From the NCBI RefSeq assembly GCF_036327755.1, contig NZ_CP109596.1, positions 8,246,001 to 8,310,000 of the forward strand: a DNA stretch of 64,000 bases, written 5' to 3'. How positions within the stretch are numbered: position 1 is the stretch's first letter; every line of letters begins with the position of its first letter. The position numbers and the translations under genes were made by a program. This document shows, in pieces, positions 8,164-16,253 of the stretch. The notes under the pieces were generated by a model. The model was not told where the DNA came from. It saw only the letters and a list, made by a program, of their open reading frames with translations, and ran no database searches. The stretch is from Nocardia sp. NBC_01503. GTDB lineage: Bacteria; Actinomycetota; Actinomycetes; Mycobacteriales; Mycobacteriaceae.

Positions 8164-8332
8164 CAGGTCGGGCGGGCCAATGCGCCGGGTCGAGTTGCTG
8201 GCGGCGGTGGTAGCTGCGGCGGGGACCTCTGTTGTGGTGCTCGCGGGATCGGTGCTGGTGGCCGCTCGGTTCGTCTTCAACCTCGCACCCGCCGAACTCG
8301 TCGCCGAACTGCGCGGATACCTGCGCGGCGAC
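8153..8332 (+). pseudogene. Small membrane protein gene cut at the insertion border
   Basis: An ATG at 8153 overlaps the end of the preceding gene by 11 bases and opens a frame with a basic N-terminus and a strong hydrophobic segment at residues 14-42, then an amphipathic stretch (APAELVAELRGYLRGD). At 8333 the frame enters the 258-bp repeat and continues with out-of-frame regulator sequence to 8695, with no membrane or domain character. The natural 3' end seems to be lost at the right junction. Confidence 0.55.
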
Positions 8333-8590
8333 GCCCTTATTGGCTCCGGTAATGAGCGCTGTGGTCATGACAGCAGCATTGCGCTGCCGCGGTTGTGCAG
8401 GGAGGACCAAGTTGTACCACCCACGGCGCGCCCGCAGCACCGACACTGGAGGAATGGCGGATCGAAGCGCACTGGCCGAATTCCTGCGCACCCGGCGGAA
8501 CCGATTGCGGCCCAGCGATGTCGGACTACCCGAGGGGAACAATCGGCGCGCCCCCGGACTGCGGCGACAGGAGGTCGCACAGTTGGCGGG
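8333..8590. repeat. 258-bp direct repeat, right copy
   Basis: Second copy of 1174-1431 with one substitution. Here the minus-strand SDR part is only 12 codons (8368 down to 8333) and is followed by unrelated sequence, while the plus-strand regulator continues intact. Both copies keep the promoter region and could drive transcription into the insert and into the regulator. Confidence 0.95.
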
Positions 8591-9287
8591 CATCTCGGTC
8601 GACTACTACATCCGAATAGAGCAGGCGCGCGGTGCGAAACCGTCACGGCAGGTGCTGGCGGCGCTGGCGCGGGCGATGATGATGACCGCGGATGAGCGCG
8701 ACTACCTGTTCCGCATGGGCGGGGAGCATCCGCCCACCGTGGCCGGACCCGATCGCACGGTGCCCCGATCGGTGCGCATCATGCTCGATACGCTCGGCTC
8801 GCCCGCCTACGTCGTGGACGCCAGCTATGAGATCCTCGCCTGGAATCGCAGCGCCATCTCCTTCATCGGCGATCTGGATGCCCAACCGCACCATGAGCGC
8901 AATATGGTCCGCTGGATGTTCCGGCAGCCGACCGACCACCCGCGCCTGTCACAGCAGGACACGCTGCACTTCCTCCGCTCCACCGTCGCCGACCTGCGCG
9001 TCGCCTACGCCCGCTATCCCGGCAATCCGGAGCTGGCCCGGCTGATCACCGAATTGCTCGGCACCGCACCGCGTTTCGCCGAGATGTGGAACTCACACGA
9101 TGTCGAGGCCCGGCGGGCGCATCACAAGCGCATCGACCACCCCGATCTCGGCCCGCTCGAATTCGAATGCCAGGTGCTGCATGTCGCCGATACCGATCAG
9201 CGGATGATCGTCTACTGCGCGACCCCGGGCACCCGGACCGCCGAGGTATTCCACACCCTCACAACAGAATCCGCCCGGGCGCGCTGA
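8454..9287 (+). CDS. HTH regulator with MmyB-like ligand-binding domain
   Basis: 277 residues. Residues 1-75 contain an XRE-type HTH (RTRRNRLRP, then LRRQEVAQLAGISVDYYIRIEQ). Residues 95-270 match the MmyB-like/PAS-like ligand-binding domain of actinobacterial regulators: SPAYVVDASYEILAWNRSA, then MVRWMFRQP and HPDLGPLEFE. Such proteins usually repress or activate a divergent SDR or oxidoreductase gene. The partner is now 7 kb away at 463-1209, separated by the inserted segment. The ATG at 8454 has GGAGG five bases upstream. The first 45 codons are duplicated at 1295-1429. Confidence 0.9.
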   Translation: MADRSALAEFLRTRRNRLRPSDVGLPEGNNRRAPGLRRQEVAQLAGISVDYYIRIEQARGAKPSRQVLAALARAMMMTADERDYLFRMGGEHPPTVAGPDRTVPRSVRIMLDTLGSPAYVVDASYEILAWNRSAISFIGDLDAQPHHERNMVRWMFRQPTDHPRLSQQDTLHFLRSTVADLRVAYARYPGNPELARLITELLGTAPRFAEMWNSHDVEARRAHHKRIDHPDLGPLEFECQVLHVADTDQRMIVYCATPGTRTAEVFHTLTTESARAR

Positions 9288-9336
9288 CCCGCCCCGCCAT
9301 CCGGGCAACTCCCCCGTCATCCCGGCAGCTCCCGCC

Positions 9337-9371
9337 CCGTCATCCCGGCATGCTTTTGGCCGGGATCCACC
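9337..9371. repeat. Palindromic repeat R1 (REP-like)
   Basis: One copy of the family ccgtcatcccggcatgct + tttggccgggatccacc; arms TCCCGGC and GCCGGGA can form a 7-bp stem. A partial copy (cgtcatcccggca) precedes it at about 9315. It abuts the stop codon of the TetR gene (9372) and lies between convergent genes. Confidence 0.85.
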
Positions 9372-9947
9372 TCAGGCCGGGACAGCGGTGAGATAGCGCT
9401 GAATCGTGGGGCCGACCTCCGCGACCAGTTCATCCGGGGTGAGAGCCAGCACCGGCGGAATACGCAGCACATAGCGGCACAGGGCGATACCGAGCATCTG
9501 GGTGACTATGAGGGCGGCGCGGCGGGGGGCGTCGGCGGGTTCGCCGAAGCGCAGCACGGTGGGCATGACCTGTTCGGCGAAGATCTGGCGAACGCGATCC
9601 GTGACGGTGTCATCGGTGACCGCCGAGCGCAGCAGGGTGAGCAGGACCTCGTTGCCGGGTTGGTTCTCCCACAGTTCCAGGAAGCGGCGGACGAGTAGTT
9701 CACCGAGGGAATCCGGCTGCGCCACAGAGAGATCCGGTAGTTCGAGCTGAATGTCCACGGCCGCGGCGAAGAGACCCTCCTTACTGCCGTAGTAGCGCAT
9801 GACCATGGACGGGTCGATACCCGCGTCGGCGGCGATGGCGCGAATGGTGGCCTTGCGGACGCCGTCCTCGGCGAATCTGCGGCGCGCGGCCTCCAGAATG
9901 GCCGCGCGGGTAGCGTCGGAGCGGCGCGGGGCGGGTTCGGCTGTCAT
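9372..9947 (-). CDS. TetR-family transcriptional regulator
   Basis: 191 residues. The N-terminal HTH is typical: AILEAARRRFAEDGVRKATI, then IAADAGIDPSMVMRYYGSK, followed by a helical ligand-binding domain. It is divergent to the flavin monooxygenase at 10053 and its ATG directly abuts the first of four operator-like palindromes (9948-10035). It most likely represses itself and the monooxygenase and is released by an aromatic substrate or antibiotic. The inducer is not known. Confidence 0.92.
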   Translation of the reverse strand: MTAEPAPRRSDATRAAILEAARRRFAEDGVRKATIRAIAADAGIDPSMVMRYYGSKEGLFAAAVDIQLELPDLSVAQPDSLGELLVRRFLELWENQPGNEVLLTLLRSAVTDDTVTDRVRQIFAEQVMPTVLRFGEPADAPRRAALIVTQMLGIALCRYVLRIPPVLALTPDELVAEVGPTIQRYLTAVPA

Positions 9948-10035
9948 GCCAACAACTGTAGGCCAACAAGTGTTGACACCCAAGCATCGGGGGTTTACCG
10001 TTCTAGTCAACAGATGTTGGCCAACACATGTTGGC
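9948..10035. promoter_or_regulatory. Promoter with four-site TetR operator array
   Basis: Four 16-bp sites of the form GYCAACA-NN-TGTTGRC: 9948-9963 (weakest), 9962-9977, 10006-10021 and 10020-10035. They form two pairs; in each pair the second site starts 14 bp after the first, and the pairs start 58 bp apart. A promoter reading toward the monooxygenase is embedded: TTGACA at 9974-9979, 17 bp, TACCGT at 9997-10002. The left pair overlaps the -35 box and the right pair lies just past the -10, so binding should block transcription. Confidence 0.8.
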
Positions 10036-10052
10036 AAAGTCGAGGAGTCGAT

Positions 10053-11219
10053 ATGAACACCATCCCCGCCACCACCACGGTCGCCATCGTCGGCGCGGGC
10101 CCGGCCGGTCTCACCACCGGAATCGCCCTGGCCGACGCGGGTGTGGATGTGCTGCTGCTGGATCGACTCGCCGAGGGGGCCAATACTTCTCGCGCCGCCG
10201 TGGTGCATGCCCGCACCCTGGAGGTGCTCGAGCAGTTCGGCATCACCGAGGAGATGCATGAGCGCGGAATCGTGGTGCCGAACTTCGTCATGCGCGACGG
10301 TGAGCGCGCGATCGCTCGAATCTCGTTCGCGGACTTGCCGACTCGCTACCCGTACACCCTGATGATCGGGCAGGAGACCACCGAGGCAATCCTGTTGGCG
10401 CGGTTGGAGAAGGCGGGCGGGCAGGTGCATCGGCCGTACGAGGTGACCGGGCTCAGCCAGGACGCGGACGGGGTCACCCTCGACTACACCGGTCCGGACG
10501 GTGCGGGTTCGGTGCGCGCGGATTACGTGATCGGTGCGGACGGGATGCACAGCAAAGTGCGTGCGGCCGCCGGGATCGGCTTCACCGGCGCGAGCTACCC
10601 GGAGTCGTTCGTCCTGGCCGATGTGCGCATGACCTGGCCGGACCCGCGCGATCAGGTGGCGCTGCACCTGTCCCCCGAGGGCGTCACCGTCATCGCGCCC
10701 CTGCCCGATGAGCAGGGTGATCGCTACCGCGTCGTCGCGACCATCGCCGAGGCTCCCGAGAAGCCGAATCTCGCTGACATCCAAGCGATCCTGGACGCTC
10801 GCCGCCCGGCCTCGCAGGTCCAGGTGCACGAGGTGCTGTGGAGCTCACGCTTCCGCGTGCACCACCGCTTGGCCGACCACTACCGTGCGGGTCGGATCTT
10901 CCTGGCGGGCGATGCGGCGCATGTGCACAGCCCGGCGGGCGGTCAGGGCATGAACACCGGTATCCAGGACGCCGCCTTGCTCGGCACCCTGCTGGCCCGC
11001 ACCACCCGGGGCGAACCCGATCTCCTGGACACCTACGAGACCACCCGCCGCCCGGTGGCGCTCGGCGTGGTCACCTTCACCGACCGCGTAACCCGCATGG
11101 CCACCCTCCGGCCCGCGCCCGCCCGCCTCATGCGAAACCTGCTGATCAGCACCGCAACCCGCATCCCGGCAGTTCGCCGCACCCTCGCCTACCGCATCGC
11201 CGAACTCGACAACCGCTGA
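10053..11219 (+). CDS. FAD-dependent aromatic monooxygenase
   Basis: 388 residues of the PheA/TfdB-type (class A) flavoprotein monooxygenases. GAGPAG dinucleotide motif at residues 14-19, the DG motif in YVIGADGMHS, and the GD motif in FLAGDAAHVHSP that binds the ribityl chain. Such enzymes use NAD(P)H and O2 to hydroxylate phenols, polyketides or antibiotics such as rifampicin or tetracycline. The protein is shorter than the 500-600 residue phenol hydroxylases because it lacks the thioredoxin-like tail. The ATG at 10053 has GAGGAG upstream. Regulated by the divergent TetR gene. The substrate cannot be read from the sequence. Confidence 0.9.
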   Translation: MNTIPATTTVAIVGAGPAGLTTGIALADAGVDVLLLDRLAEGANTSRAAVVHARTLEVLEQFGITEEMHERGIVVPNFVMRDGERAIARISFADLPTRYPYTLMIGQETTEAILLARLEKAGGQVHRPYEVTGLSQDADGVTLDYTGPDGAGSVRADYVIGADGMHSKVRAAAGIGFTGASYPESFVLADVRMTWPDPRDQVALHLSPEGVTVIAPLPDEQGDRYRVVATIAEAPEKPNLADIQAILDARRPASQVQVHEVLWSSRFRVHHRLADHYRAGRIFLAGDAAHVHSPAGGQGMNTGIQDAALLGTLLARTTRGEPDLLDTYETTRRPVALGVVTFTDRVTRMATLRPAPARLMRNLLISTATRIPAVRRTLAYRIAELDNR

Positions 11220-11223
11220 TCGG

Positions 11224-11772
11224 TCAGGCCACCGAGACGAGAGCCTCCCGGGCGTCCATCAGGGCGAAGCCGAGGAGGTTTTCGCCGCGCCAGGTGGAGG
11301 GATGTGCGGCGGCGGGGTTTTCGGCACCGAGGCCGATGCCCCAGATAGCGTCGCGCGGGGCCGCCTCGACCAGGACCTTGTCGCCGGTGGCGATGAGGAA
11401 GTCGCGAAGTGCCTCGTGCTGGCCGAATTTGGCGATGCTGGCGCGGGTGACGATGTCGAAGCGGTGCGCTACCCAGGCGTCCGGATCGAAGCCGCGCACC
11501 TCGCGGCCGAGGCGCTTGGCATCGGCGGGAGTGGCGCTGGCGAGCACCTTGGCGCGAATCTCCTCGTCACCGAAGAGCCGGGCCTTCTCCCCCATCATGA
11601 AATGCTCCGCACTGCGGTAGGTCTGGCCGTCGACGGTGAATTCCACCGGCCACCACTGGCTCAGCACCCATTTACCGATCTCGTGCCCCGGGGTGCGGGT
11701 ATGCCCCCAGAAGAACAGAAACTCCGGTTCGGCCCCATCGGCCATCTCAGCCGTCAGCTGCGCCCTATCCAC
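11224..11772 (-). CDS. NADAR-domain protein (YbiA/DUF1768-like)
   Basis: 182 residues from a GTG at 11772 (an ATG at 11745 is an alternative). Signature elements: FLFFWGHT near the N-terminus, SQWWPVEFTVDGQTYRSAEHF, MGEKARLFGD and the closing RDAIWGIGLG. NADAR proteins are linked to riboflavin-pathway intermediates and to removal of ADP-ribose from nucleic acids or NAD-derived compounds, so a nucleotide-salvage or defence role is possible. Convergent with the monooxygenase, with four bases between the stops. Confidence 0.85.
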   Translation of the reverse strand: MDRAQLTAEMADGAEPEFLFFWGHTRTPGHEIGKWVLSQWWPVEFTVDGQTYRSAEHFMMGEKARLFGDEEIRAKVLASATPADAKRLGREVRGFDPDAWVAHRFDIVTRASIAKFGQHEALRDFLIATGDKVLVEAAPRDAIWGIGLGAENPAAAHPSTWRGENLLGFALMDAREALVSVA

Positions 11773-11875
11773 GAGCCCGACCCTAGTCGACCACCCCGAC
11801 ACCCCCGCCCCGATATTCGCCACCCCACCCCCGCCACCCCGGCGACCATCACTCGGCATGTCGGCGACTACCCCT

Positions 11876-11910
11876 CCGTCATCCCGGCATGTTTTTGCCC
11901 GGGATCCACA
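11876..11910. repeat. Palindromic repeat R2 (REP-like)
   Basis: Family member with small changes (gtttttgcccggg in the centre), between the start region of the NADAR gene and the stop of the next minus-strand gene. Confidence 0.8.
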
Positions 11911-11923
11911 CTCGCGAAGGATT

Positions 11924-13129
11924 TCAGCGCGCCAGCGCGCGGAGCCGATTCATCACCTCGGCCGAGGGATGGTCCTCGACCCGATAGCGCGGCGGGTCGA
12001 AACCCGGTGCGGGCGTGAGCCGCACATGCGCGGCCACATCCTCCCAGGCGACGCGGAAGACCTCCCCGTTCACCGTGACCAGGCAGATGAAGTGCGCCCG
12101 CGGCAGCAGCGTGGGCACGCCGTCGGTCCAGGGCGTCATGGTGTGTTCGGTGCCATCGGGGGCCCGGACATGCATGAGTTCGCTGACCGCCTCCTCCCGA
12201 TAGCGTTCGGCGCGTAGGTGTTCGGTCTGTACGCGATAGGTGTGCGCGGCCAGTTTGGCCTCGGCACTGCGAATCTCATGCCAGCCGGGATGGCCCTCGG
12301 GCACCTGGAACGGCACCACCTCCCCCTCGGCATCCACCGTGTACGGCAGTGGCGAGAGCGGGCGCAGCGCCTCGTCGTACTTCTCCCGCACCATCTCCAG
12401 GAATACCGGTAGCTGCTCCTCGGTGGCCCCGAGCACCACGAACATGCCGAGATGTCCGGGCATGAGCACGATCGGCGAGGTCCCGGTGCGGGTCCGCACA
12501 CCCGCCAGCCAGCCCGCGATCAGCGGTAGCGAACCGACATAGCTCTCACCGTCGTCATCGGCGAATTCGAGTACCTTTGTGCCGCTGGGCGGTTCGAATG
12601 CCGCCAGGGTATTCATGGCCAGCCCGGCCATATTCACATGTGCGGCGCGAAACACCTGATCGGCGTCCACTCCCCAGCGCTCCAGGTCGAGGGTATTCAC
12701 GAATTGAATGGTGGCGGGCATATCCACCACGACCATTTCGATCAGATACGGCAGCGCGGGCCGCCACACCATCACATCCCGGCCCTCGAAACCCGTCAAC
12801 TCGACATGCATGCGCTCGGAGCCGCGCAGCACCGGGCGTAGTCGCCCCACCACCGAATCCCAGGTGTCCGGCTCGTTCTCGGTGAGAAAATCCCGCAGCA
12901 GCTCGCCGACGCGGCGTTCCCGCTCGGCGTCGGGCTGCCCCTCGCAGCGTTTGAACAGCGTATCCAGCACCAGCTTCCCGTAGCCCGCGTCGCGGAAGCG
13001 AAACCGCACCTCGAACGCGTCGGCGTCGAATTCGGCGGATTCGATACCGTCGTAGCCCAGGACTTGCGCAAGCACCTTCTCGCCGAACCTCTTTCGTGCC
13101 GAACCGAACACCCCGCCCAGAAAACTCAT
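11924..13129 (-). CDS. DUF1444-like protein of unknown function
   Basis: 401 residues, soluble and mixed alpha/beta. It starts MSFLGGVFGSARKRF and has a central part (MVWRPALPYLIEMVVVDMPATIQFV, then LERWGVDADQVFRAAHVN) that resembles the YtpQ/DUF1444 pattern. No signal peptide, no membrane span and no catalytic motif that I recognise. The ATG at 13129 was chosen since the extension to 13207 has no coding character. It stands alone on its strand, so context gives no function. Confidence 0.65.
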   Translation of the reverse strand: MSFLGGVFGSARKRFGEKVLAQVLGYDGIESAEFDADAFEVRFRFRDAGYGKLVLDTLFKRCEGQPDAERERRVGELLRDFLTENEPDTWDSVVGRLRPVLRGSERMHVELTGFEGRDVMVWRPALPYLIEMVVVDMPATIQFVNTLDLERWGVDADQVFRAAHVNMAGLAMNTLAAFEPPSGTKVLEFADDDGESYVGSLPLIAGWLAGVRTRTGTSPIVLMPGHLGMFVVLGATEEQLPVFLEMVREKYDEALRPLSPLPYTVDAEGEVVPFQVPEGHPGWHEIRSAEAKLAAHTYRVQTEHLRAERYREEAVSELMHVRAPDGTEHTMTPWTDGVPTLLPRAHFICLVTVNGEVFRVAWEDVAAHVRLTPAPGFDPPRYRVEDHPSAEVMNRLRALAR

Positions 13130-13266
13130 GGTCCGGACTATACGGAGCGGCACCGACAATTCCCCAGGGTTAGCGATACCCCGACACGCCGCACCGTAGC
13201 CGATCATTCGCGGAGCTGTGCGGCACAGTTCAGCTGATGTTGGGCTCGCTGCTGAAGGGTCGGCAC

Positions 13267-14817
13267 ATGGCTATGCATCTCTCGCGGCGCACCCTGCTGC
13301 GCACCTCCGCCGCCGGGTTGATCGTCGCTCCGGCGCTCGCGGCGTGCTCGTCGAATGACGGTCCCGCGCTGGTCAAACAGCGCCCGAAACTGACGCACGG
13401 CGTGGCGGTGGGTGATCCGCGCAGTGACGGCGCACTCATCTGGGCGCGCTCGGATCAGCCCGCGAAATTGATCGTCGAGACCGCGGCCACCGAATCCTTC
13501 AAGGACGCAAAGCGTTTCGAGGGGCCCCTACTGACCCCCGATACCGACGGCACCGGCCGGGTGCGGGTGAACGGCCTGCCCGCCGGAGCGCAGGTGCACT
13601 ATCGAGTCACCCTCGAAGGCGATGCCACCTCCGAACCGATCACCGGCGTCTTCCGGACGGTGCCCACCGGGGCCTCGGATATCAAACTGCTGTGGTCCGG
13701 CGATGTGGTCGGCCAGGGTTACGGCATCAATCCCGACCTCGGCGGGATGAAGATCTTCTCCGCCATGGCCGCGCGCGATCCGCATTTCTTCATCCACTCC
13801 GGTGACTCCATCTACGCCGATGGGCCGCTGAAGGATTCGGTGACGCTGCCGGACGGCCGGATCTGGCGCAATACCGTCTCCGAGGCCAAAAGCGCTGTGG
13901 CACAGACTCTGGACCAGTTCCGCGGCAATTTCGCCTACAACCTGACCGACGAGAATTACCGGCGCTTCAACTCCTCGGTGGCGCAGATCGTGCAGTGGGA
14001 CGACCACGAGACCGTCAACAACTGGTATCCGGGCGGAATGGTCGGACCGACCAAGGGCTATACCGAACGCAGTATGGACACCCTCGCCACCCGGTCCTGG
14101 CAGGCATTTCACGAGTGGATGCCGGTGGAGCCCGAGGAGGCCGTCGACGGTCGCCTGTACCGCAAGATCTCGTACGGTCCGCTGCTGGACGTCTTCGTAC
14201 TGGATATGCGCACGTACAAGGACGCCAATGACGAGAACCGCTCCCCCGCGGGCAAGATATTCGGCCCGGCCCAAACCCAATGGCTCATCGGCGCTTTGCG
14301 CGATTCCAAGGCGACCTGGAAGATCGTCGCCAATGATCTGCCGCTCGGATTGGTCGTGAAGGATGGTGAACAGCCTGATCGCACCGCGTTCGAGGGCCCC
14401 GCGAACAATGATCCGGGCGCACCGTCCGGGCGTGAGACCGAGATCGCCCAGGTGCTCTCGTCCATCAAGGCCAATAGGGTTTCCGGTGTCGTCTGGCTCA
14501 CCGCGGATGTGCATTACACGGCCGCGCACCACTATTCGCCCGAGCGCGCCGCATTCGGAGATTTCGACGAATTCTGGGAATTCGTCTCCGGTCCGCTGAA
14601 CGCCGGAGCGTTCGGCCCGAATCCCCTGGACGGAACCTTCGGGCCCGAAGCGGTTTTCGTGCACGCACCGCCCGTACAGAATGCCTCTCCGCTCGATGGC
14701 GCGTTCCAGCATTTCGGCGAGGTCAGCATTGACGGCCGGTCCCGCGAACTCACAGTGAACCTGTGTGACGCAACCGGAAACGTGCTGTTCACACAGCGTC
14801 TCACCCCCGCACACTGA
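13267..14817 (+). CDS. PhoD-like alkaline phosphatase, Tat-exported lipoprotein
   Basis: 516 residues. The N-terminus SRRTLLRTSAAGL is a Tat signal and LAACSS a lipobox, so the mature protein should be lipid-anchored outside the membrane. A fibronectin-like N-terminal domain (35-140) precedes the PhoD metallophosphatase domain with its metal-binding motifs LLWSGD, FFIHSGDSIYAD, WDDHETVNNW and a later WLTADVHYTAAH. The family hydrolyses phosphodiesters and monoesters using iron and calcium. The ATG at 13267 gives a proper signal; ATGs at 13237 and 13273 are alternatives. Probably phosphate scavenging, although no Pho box was looked for in detail. Confidence 0.9.
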   Translation: MAMHLSRRTLLRTSAAGLIVAPALAACSSNDGPALVKQRPKLTHGVAVGDPRSDGALIWARSDQPAKLIVETAATESFKDAKRFEGPLLTPDTDGTGRVRVNGLPAGAQVHYRVTLEGDATSEPITGVFRTVPTGASDIKLLWSGDVVGQGYGINPDLGGMKIFSAMAARDPHFFIHSGDSIYADGPLKDSVTLPDGRIWRNTVSEAKSAVAQTLDQFRGNFAYNLTDENYRRFNSSVAQIVQWDDHETVNNWYPGGMVGPTKGYTERSMDTLATRSWQAFHEWMPVEPEEAVDGRLYRKISYGPLLDVFVLDMRTYKDANDENRSPAGKIFGPAQTQWLIGALRDSKATWKIVANDLPLGLVVKDGEQPDRTAFEGPANNDPGAPSGRETEIAQVLSSIKANRVSGVVWLTADVHYTAAHHYSPERAAFGDFDEFWEFVSGPLNAGAFGPNPLDGTFGPEAVFVHAPPVQNASPLDGAFQHFGEVSIDGRSRELTVNLCDATGNVLFTQRLTPAH

Positions 14818-14871
14818 GACGCCGGTCCAAGTCCGAGCAGGACGGGCGTGACTATGGTTAGCTGTAGCGCC

Positions 14872-16131
14872 ATGAGCACGTCCGTCTCCACCCTCCCGTC
14901 CGAGTTCCTCCCCCGCGATACCGCGGATGTGGTTCGTACCGTTCGGGATTCGCGCAAATCGACGAAACCGCTGATCATCCGCGGTGGGGAGCGGCCGGAC
15001 GAGGAGCTCGCCCCGCCCGAACAGGGCGCGGTGCTGTCACTGCGCAAAATGAATCGGGTGCAGGTGGTGGACGCCGATGCCCGCACCGTGCGGGTGCAGG
15101 CGGGCGCGCGACTCTCCGATATCGACCGCACCCTCGGCGCGCACGGGCTCGGATTGCCGATCGTCGGCGACCACCGGGATATCACCGCGGGCGGATTCGC
15201 GGCGGTCGGCGGGCTCTCCGCGGCCTCGCACCGCTTCGGCATGTTCAGCGACAATGTGGTCGAGGTCGAATACGTCGATCAGGACGGGCGTTTCGGCACC
15301 TGCGGGCGCAACCATCACACCGAGCGGTTCCGGCGGATTCTGGGCGGCGGTGGGCGCACCGGAATCATCACCGCACTCACCCTCGAGGTGACCGATGTGG
15401 ACAAGGACCGCACCTGGCTCACCACCGACGCGCACCGCTTCCTGGACTTCGACACCTTCGTAGAGCAGGCGTACAAGGAGATTCAGTCACCCGGCGAGGC
15501 CATGCTGCAGGTCGGGCGCTGGGTGGACACCGCACCGCTGAAGGTGGCGCGACCGGTCGGCACGGGCACCGTGCAACTCGGCACCGTGCGCTTCGGGCAA
15601 TGGTCCAGCCTGCACCCCACCGCACCGAATCTGTCGCTGCGCGCGCGGCGTGAGGTCGGTTCGCGGGCGCGAAAGTCGCTGGGAGCCATTGCCGCATCGG
15701 CGGGCGGGCGCGCGGGTATGCCGGTGCGTAATGCTGCGGCGGGTGCGCTCATGTTCGCCCCGAAGGTGCTGACGTTGCGCGATGCGGAGTATCTGGCCGA
15801 TACCGTCATCAGCTCCTCGGAGCGTGGTGCGGCGTACCGGATCTCGGTCTTCGCACCCATGTCGACATATCCGCGGGTGTTCCACCGGCTGCACGATCTC
15901 TTCTCCGGGCATCGTGAGCAAACCGGTTGCTTCACCGTCATTTCCGCGCTCACCTACGGTGTGCGCTCGAACTACCTGCGCGAACTCGACCATGAAGATC
16001 ATGGCTTCATCACCTTCACCTGCCGGCTGCGGCCGGCCGCGCTGCCCTCGGAACTGTTGCGGGACATCGTCTCCTCGATCGATGAAATCTGCGTGGCCGA
16101 ACGCGCCCGGCGTTATGACCCGACCGATTAG
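14872..16131 (+). CDS. FAD-binding (PCMH-type) oxidoreductase
   Basis: 419 residues. The N-terminal half is a PCMH/FAD_binding_4 domain: PLIIRGGERPDEE, VQVVDADARTVRVQAGARLSDI and GDHRDITAGGFAAVGGLSAASHRFGMFSD, a typical flavin pyrophosphate-binding loop. The C-terminal half has no BBE or cytokinin-oxidase motif and looks family-specific. Expected to oxidise a small molecule with FAD. No signal or membrane segment. The ATG at 14872 follows the phosphatase gene by 54 bp and could be co-transcribed with it. Substrate unknown. Confidence 0.85.
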   Translation: MSTSVSTLPSEFLPRDTADVVRTVRDSRKSTKPLIIRGGERPDEELAPPEQGAVLSLRKMNRVQVVDADARTVRVQAGARLSDIDRTLGAHGLGLPIVGDHRDITAGGFAAVGGLSAASHRFGMFSDNVVEVEYVDQDGRFGTCGRNHHTERFRRILGGGGRTGIITALTLEVTDVDKDRTWLTTDAHRFLDFDTFVEQAYKEIQSPGEAMLQVGRWVDTAPLKVARPVGTGTVQLGTVRFGQWSSLHPTAPNLSLRARREVGSRARKSLGAIAASAGGRAGMPVRNAAAGALMFAPKVLTLRDAEYLADTVISSSERGAAYRISVFAPMSTYPRVFHRLHDLFSGHREQTGCFTVISALTYGVRSNYLRELDHEDHGFITFTCRLRPAALPSELLRDIVSSIDEICVAERARRYDPTD

Positions 16132-16253
16132 AATGTGTTCCGCCGCACCGCCAGCAATCGGCTAGCAGCCGGGGTGGTGCGGACGGCTTCGATACTGTCG
16201 GCGGGGTATCGGTGCATGGTTCAGCCCATTCATGACTGAAGGTTGCCTGTCCC

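Larger units (their letters stand above)
1432..8332. mobile_element. Putative inserted segment (6.9 kb) between 258-bp direct repeats
   Basis: Removing this segment and one repeat copy would restore an intact divergent SDR / HTH-regulator pair, so the simplest reading is insertion into that intergenic region. No transposase, integrase or relaxase is visible inside and no tRNA lies at the border. A single crossover of a circular molecule carrying the 258-bp homology, or recombination-mediated exchange, fits better than transposition. Cargo: T7SS substrate module (1542-5292), GNAT and HTH/helical-repeat regulator (5510-7425), and two small genes (7654-8332), the last cut by the right junction. 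By eye the immunity-like gene is AT-richer than its neighbours (29 of 60 G+C at 1861-1920, against 41 of 60 at 3841-3900). Confidence 0.65.

Noticed and set aside
1170..8590. tRNA attachment site for an integrative element
   Set aside because: No tRNA-like sequence or integrase gene at either border.
13528..14814. A 428-codon open frame antisense to the PhoD-like gene
   Set aside because: Same shadow effect; the sense strand carries all catalytic motifs.
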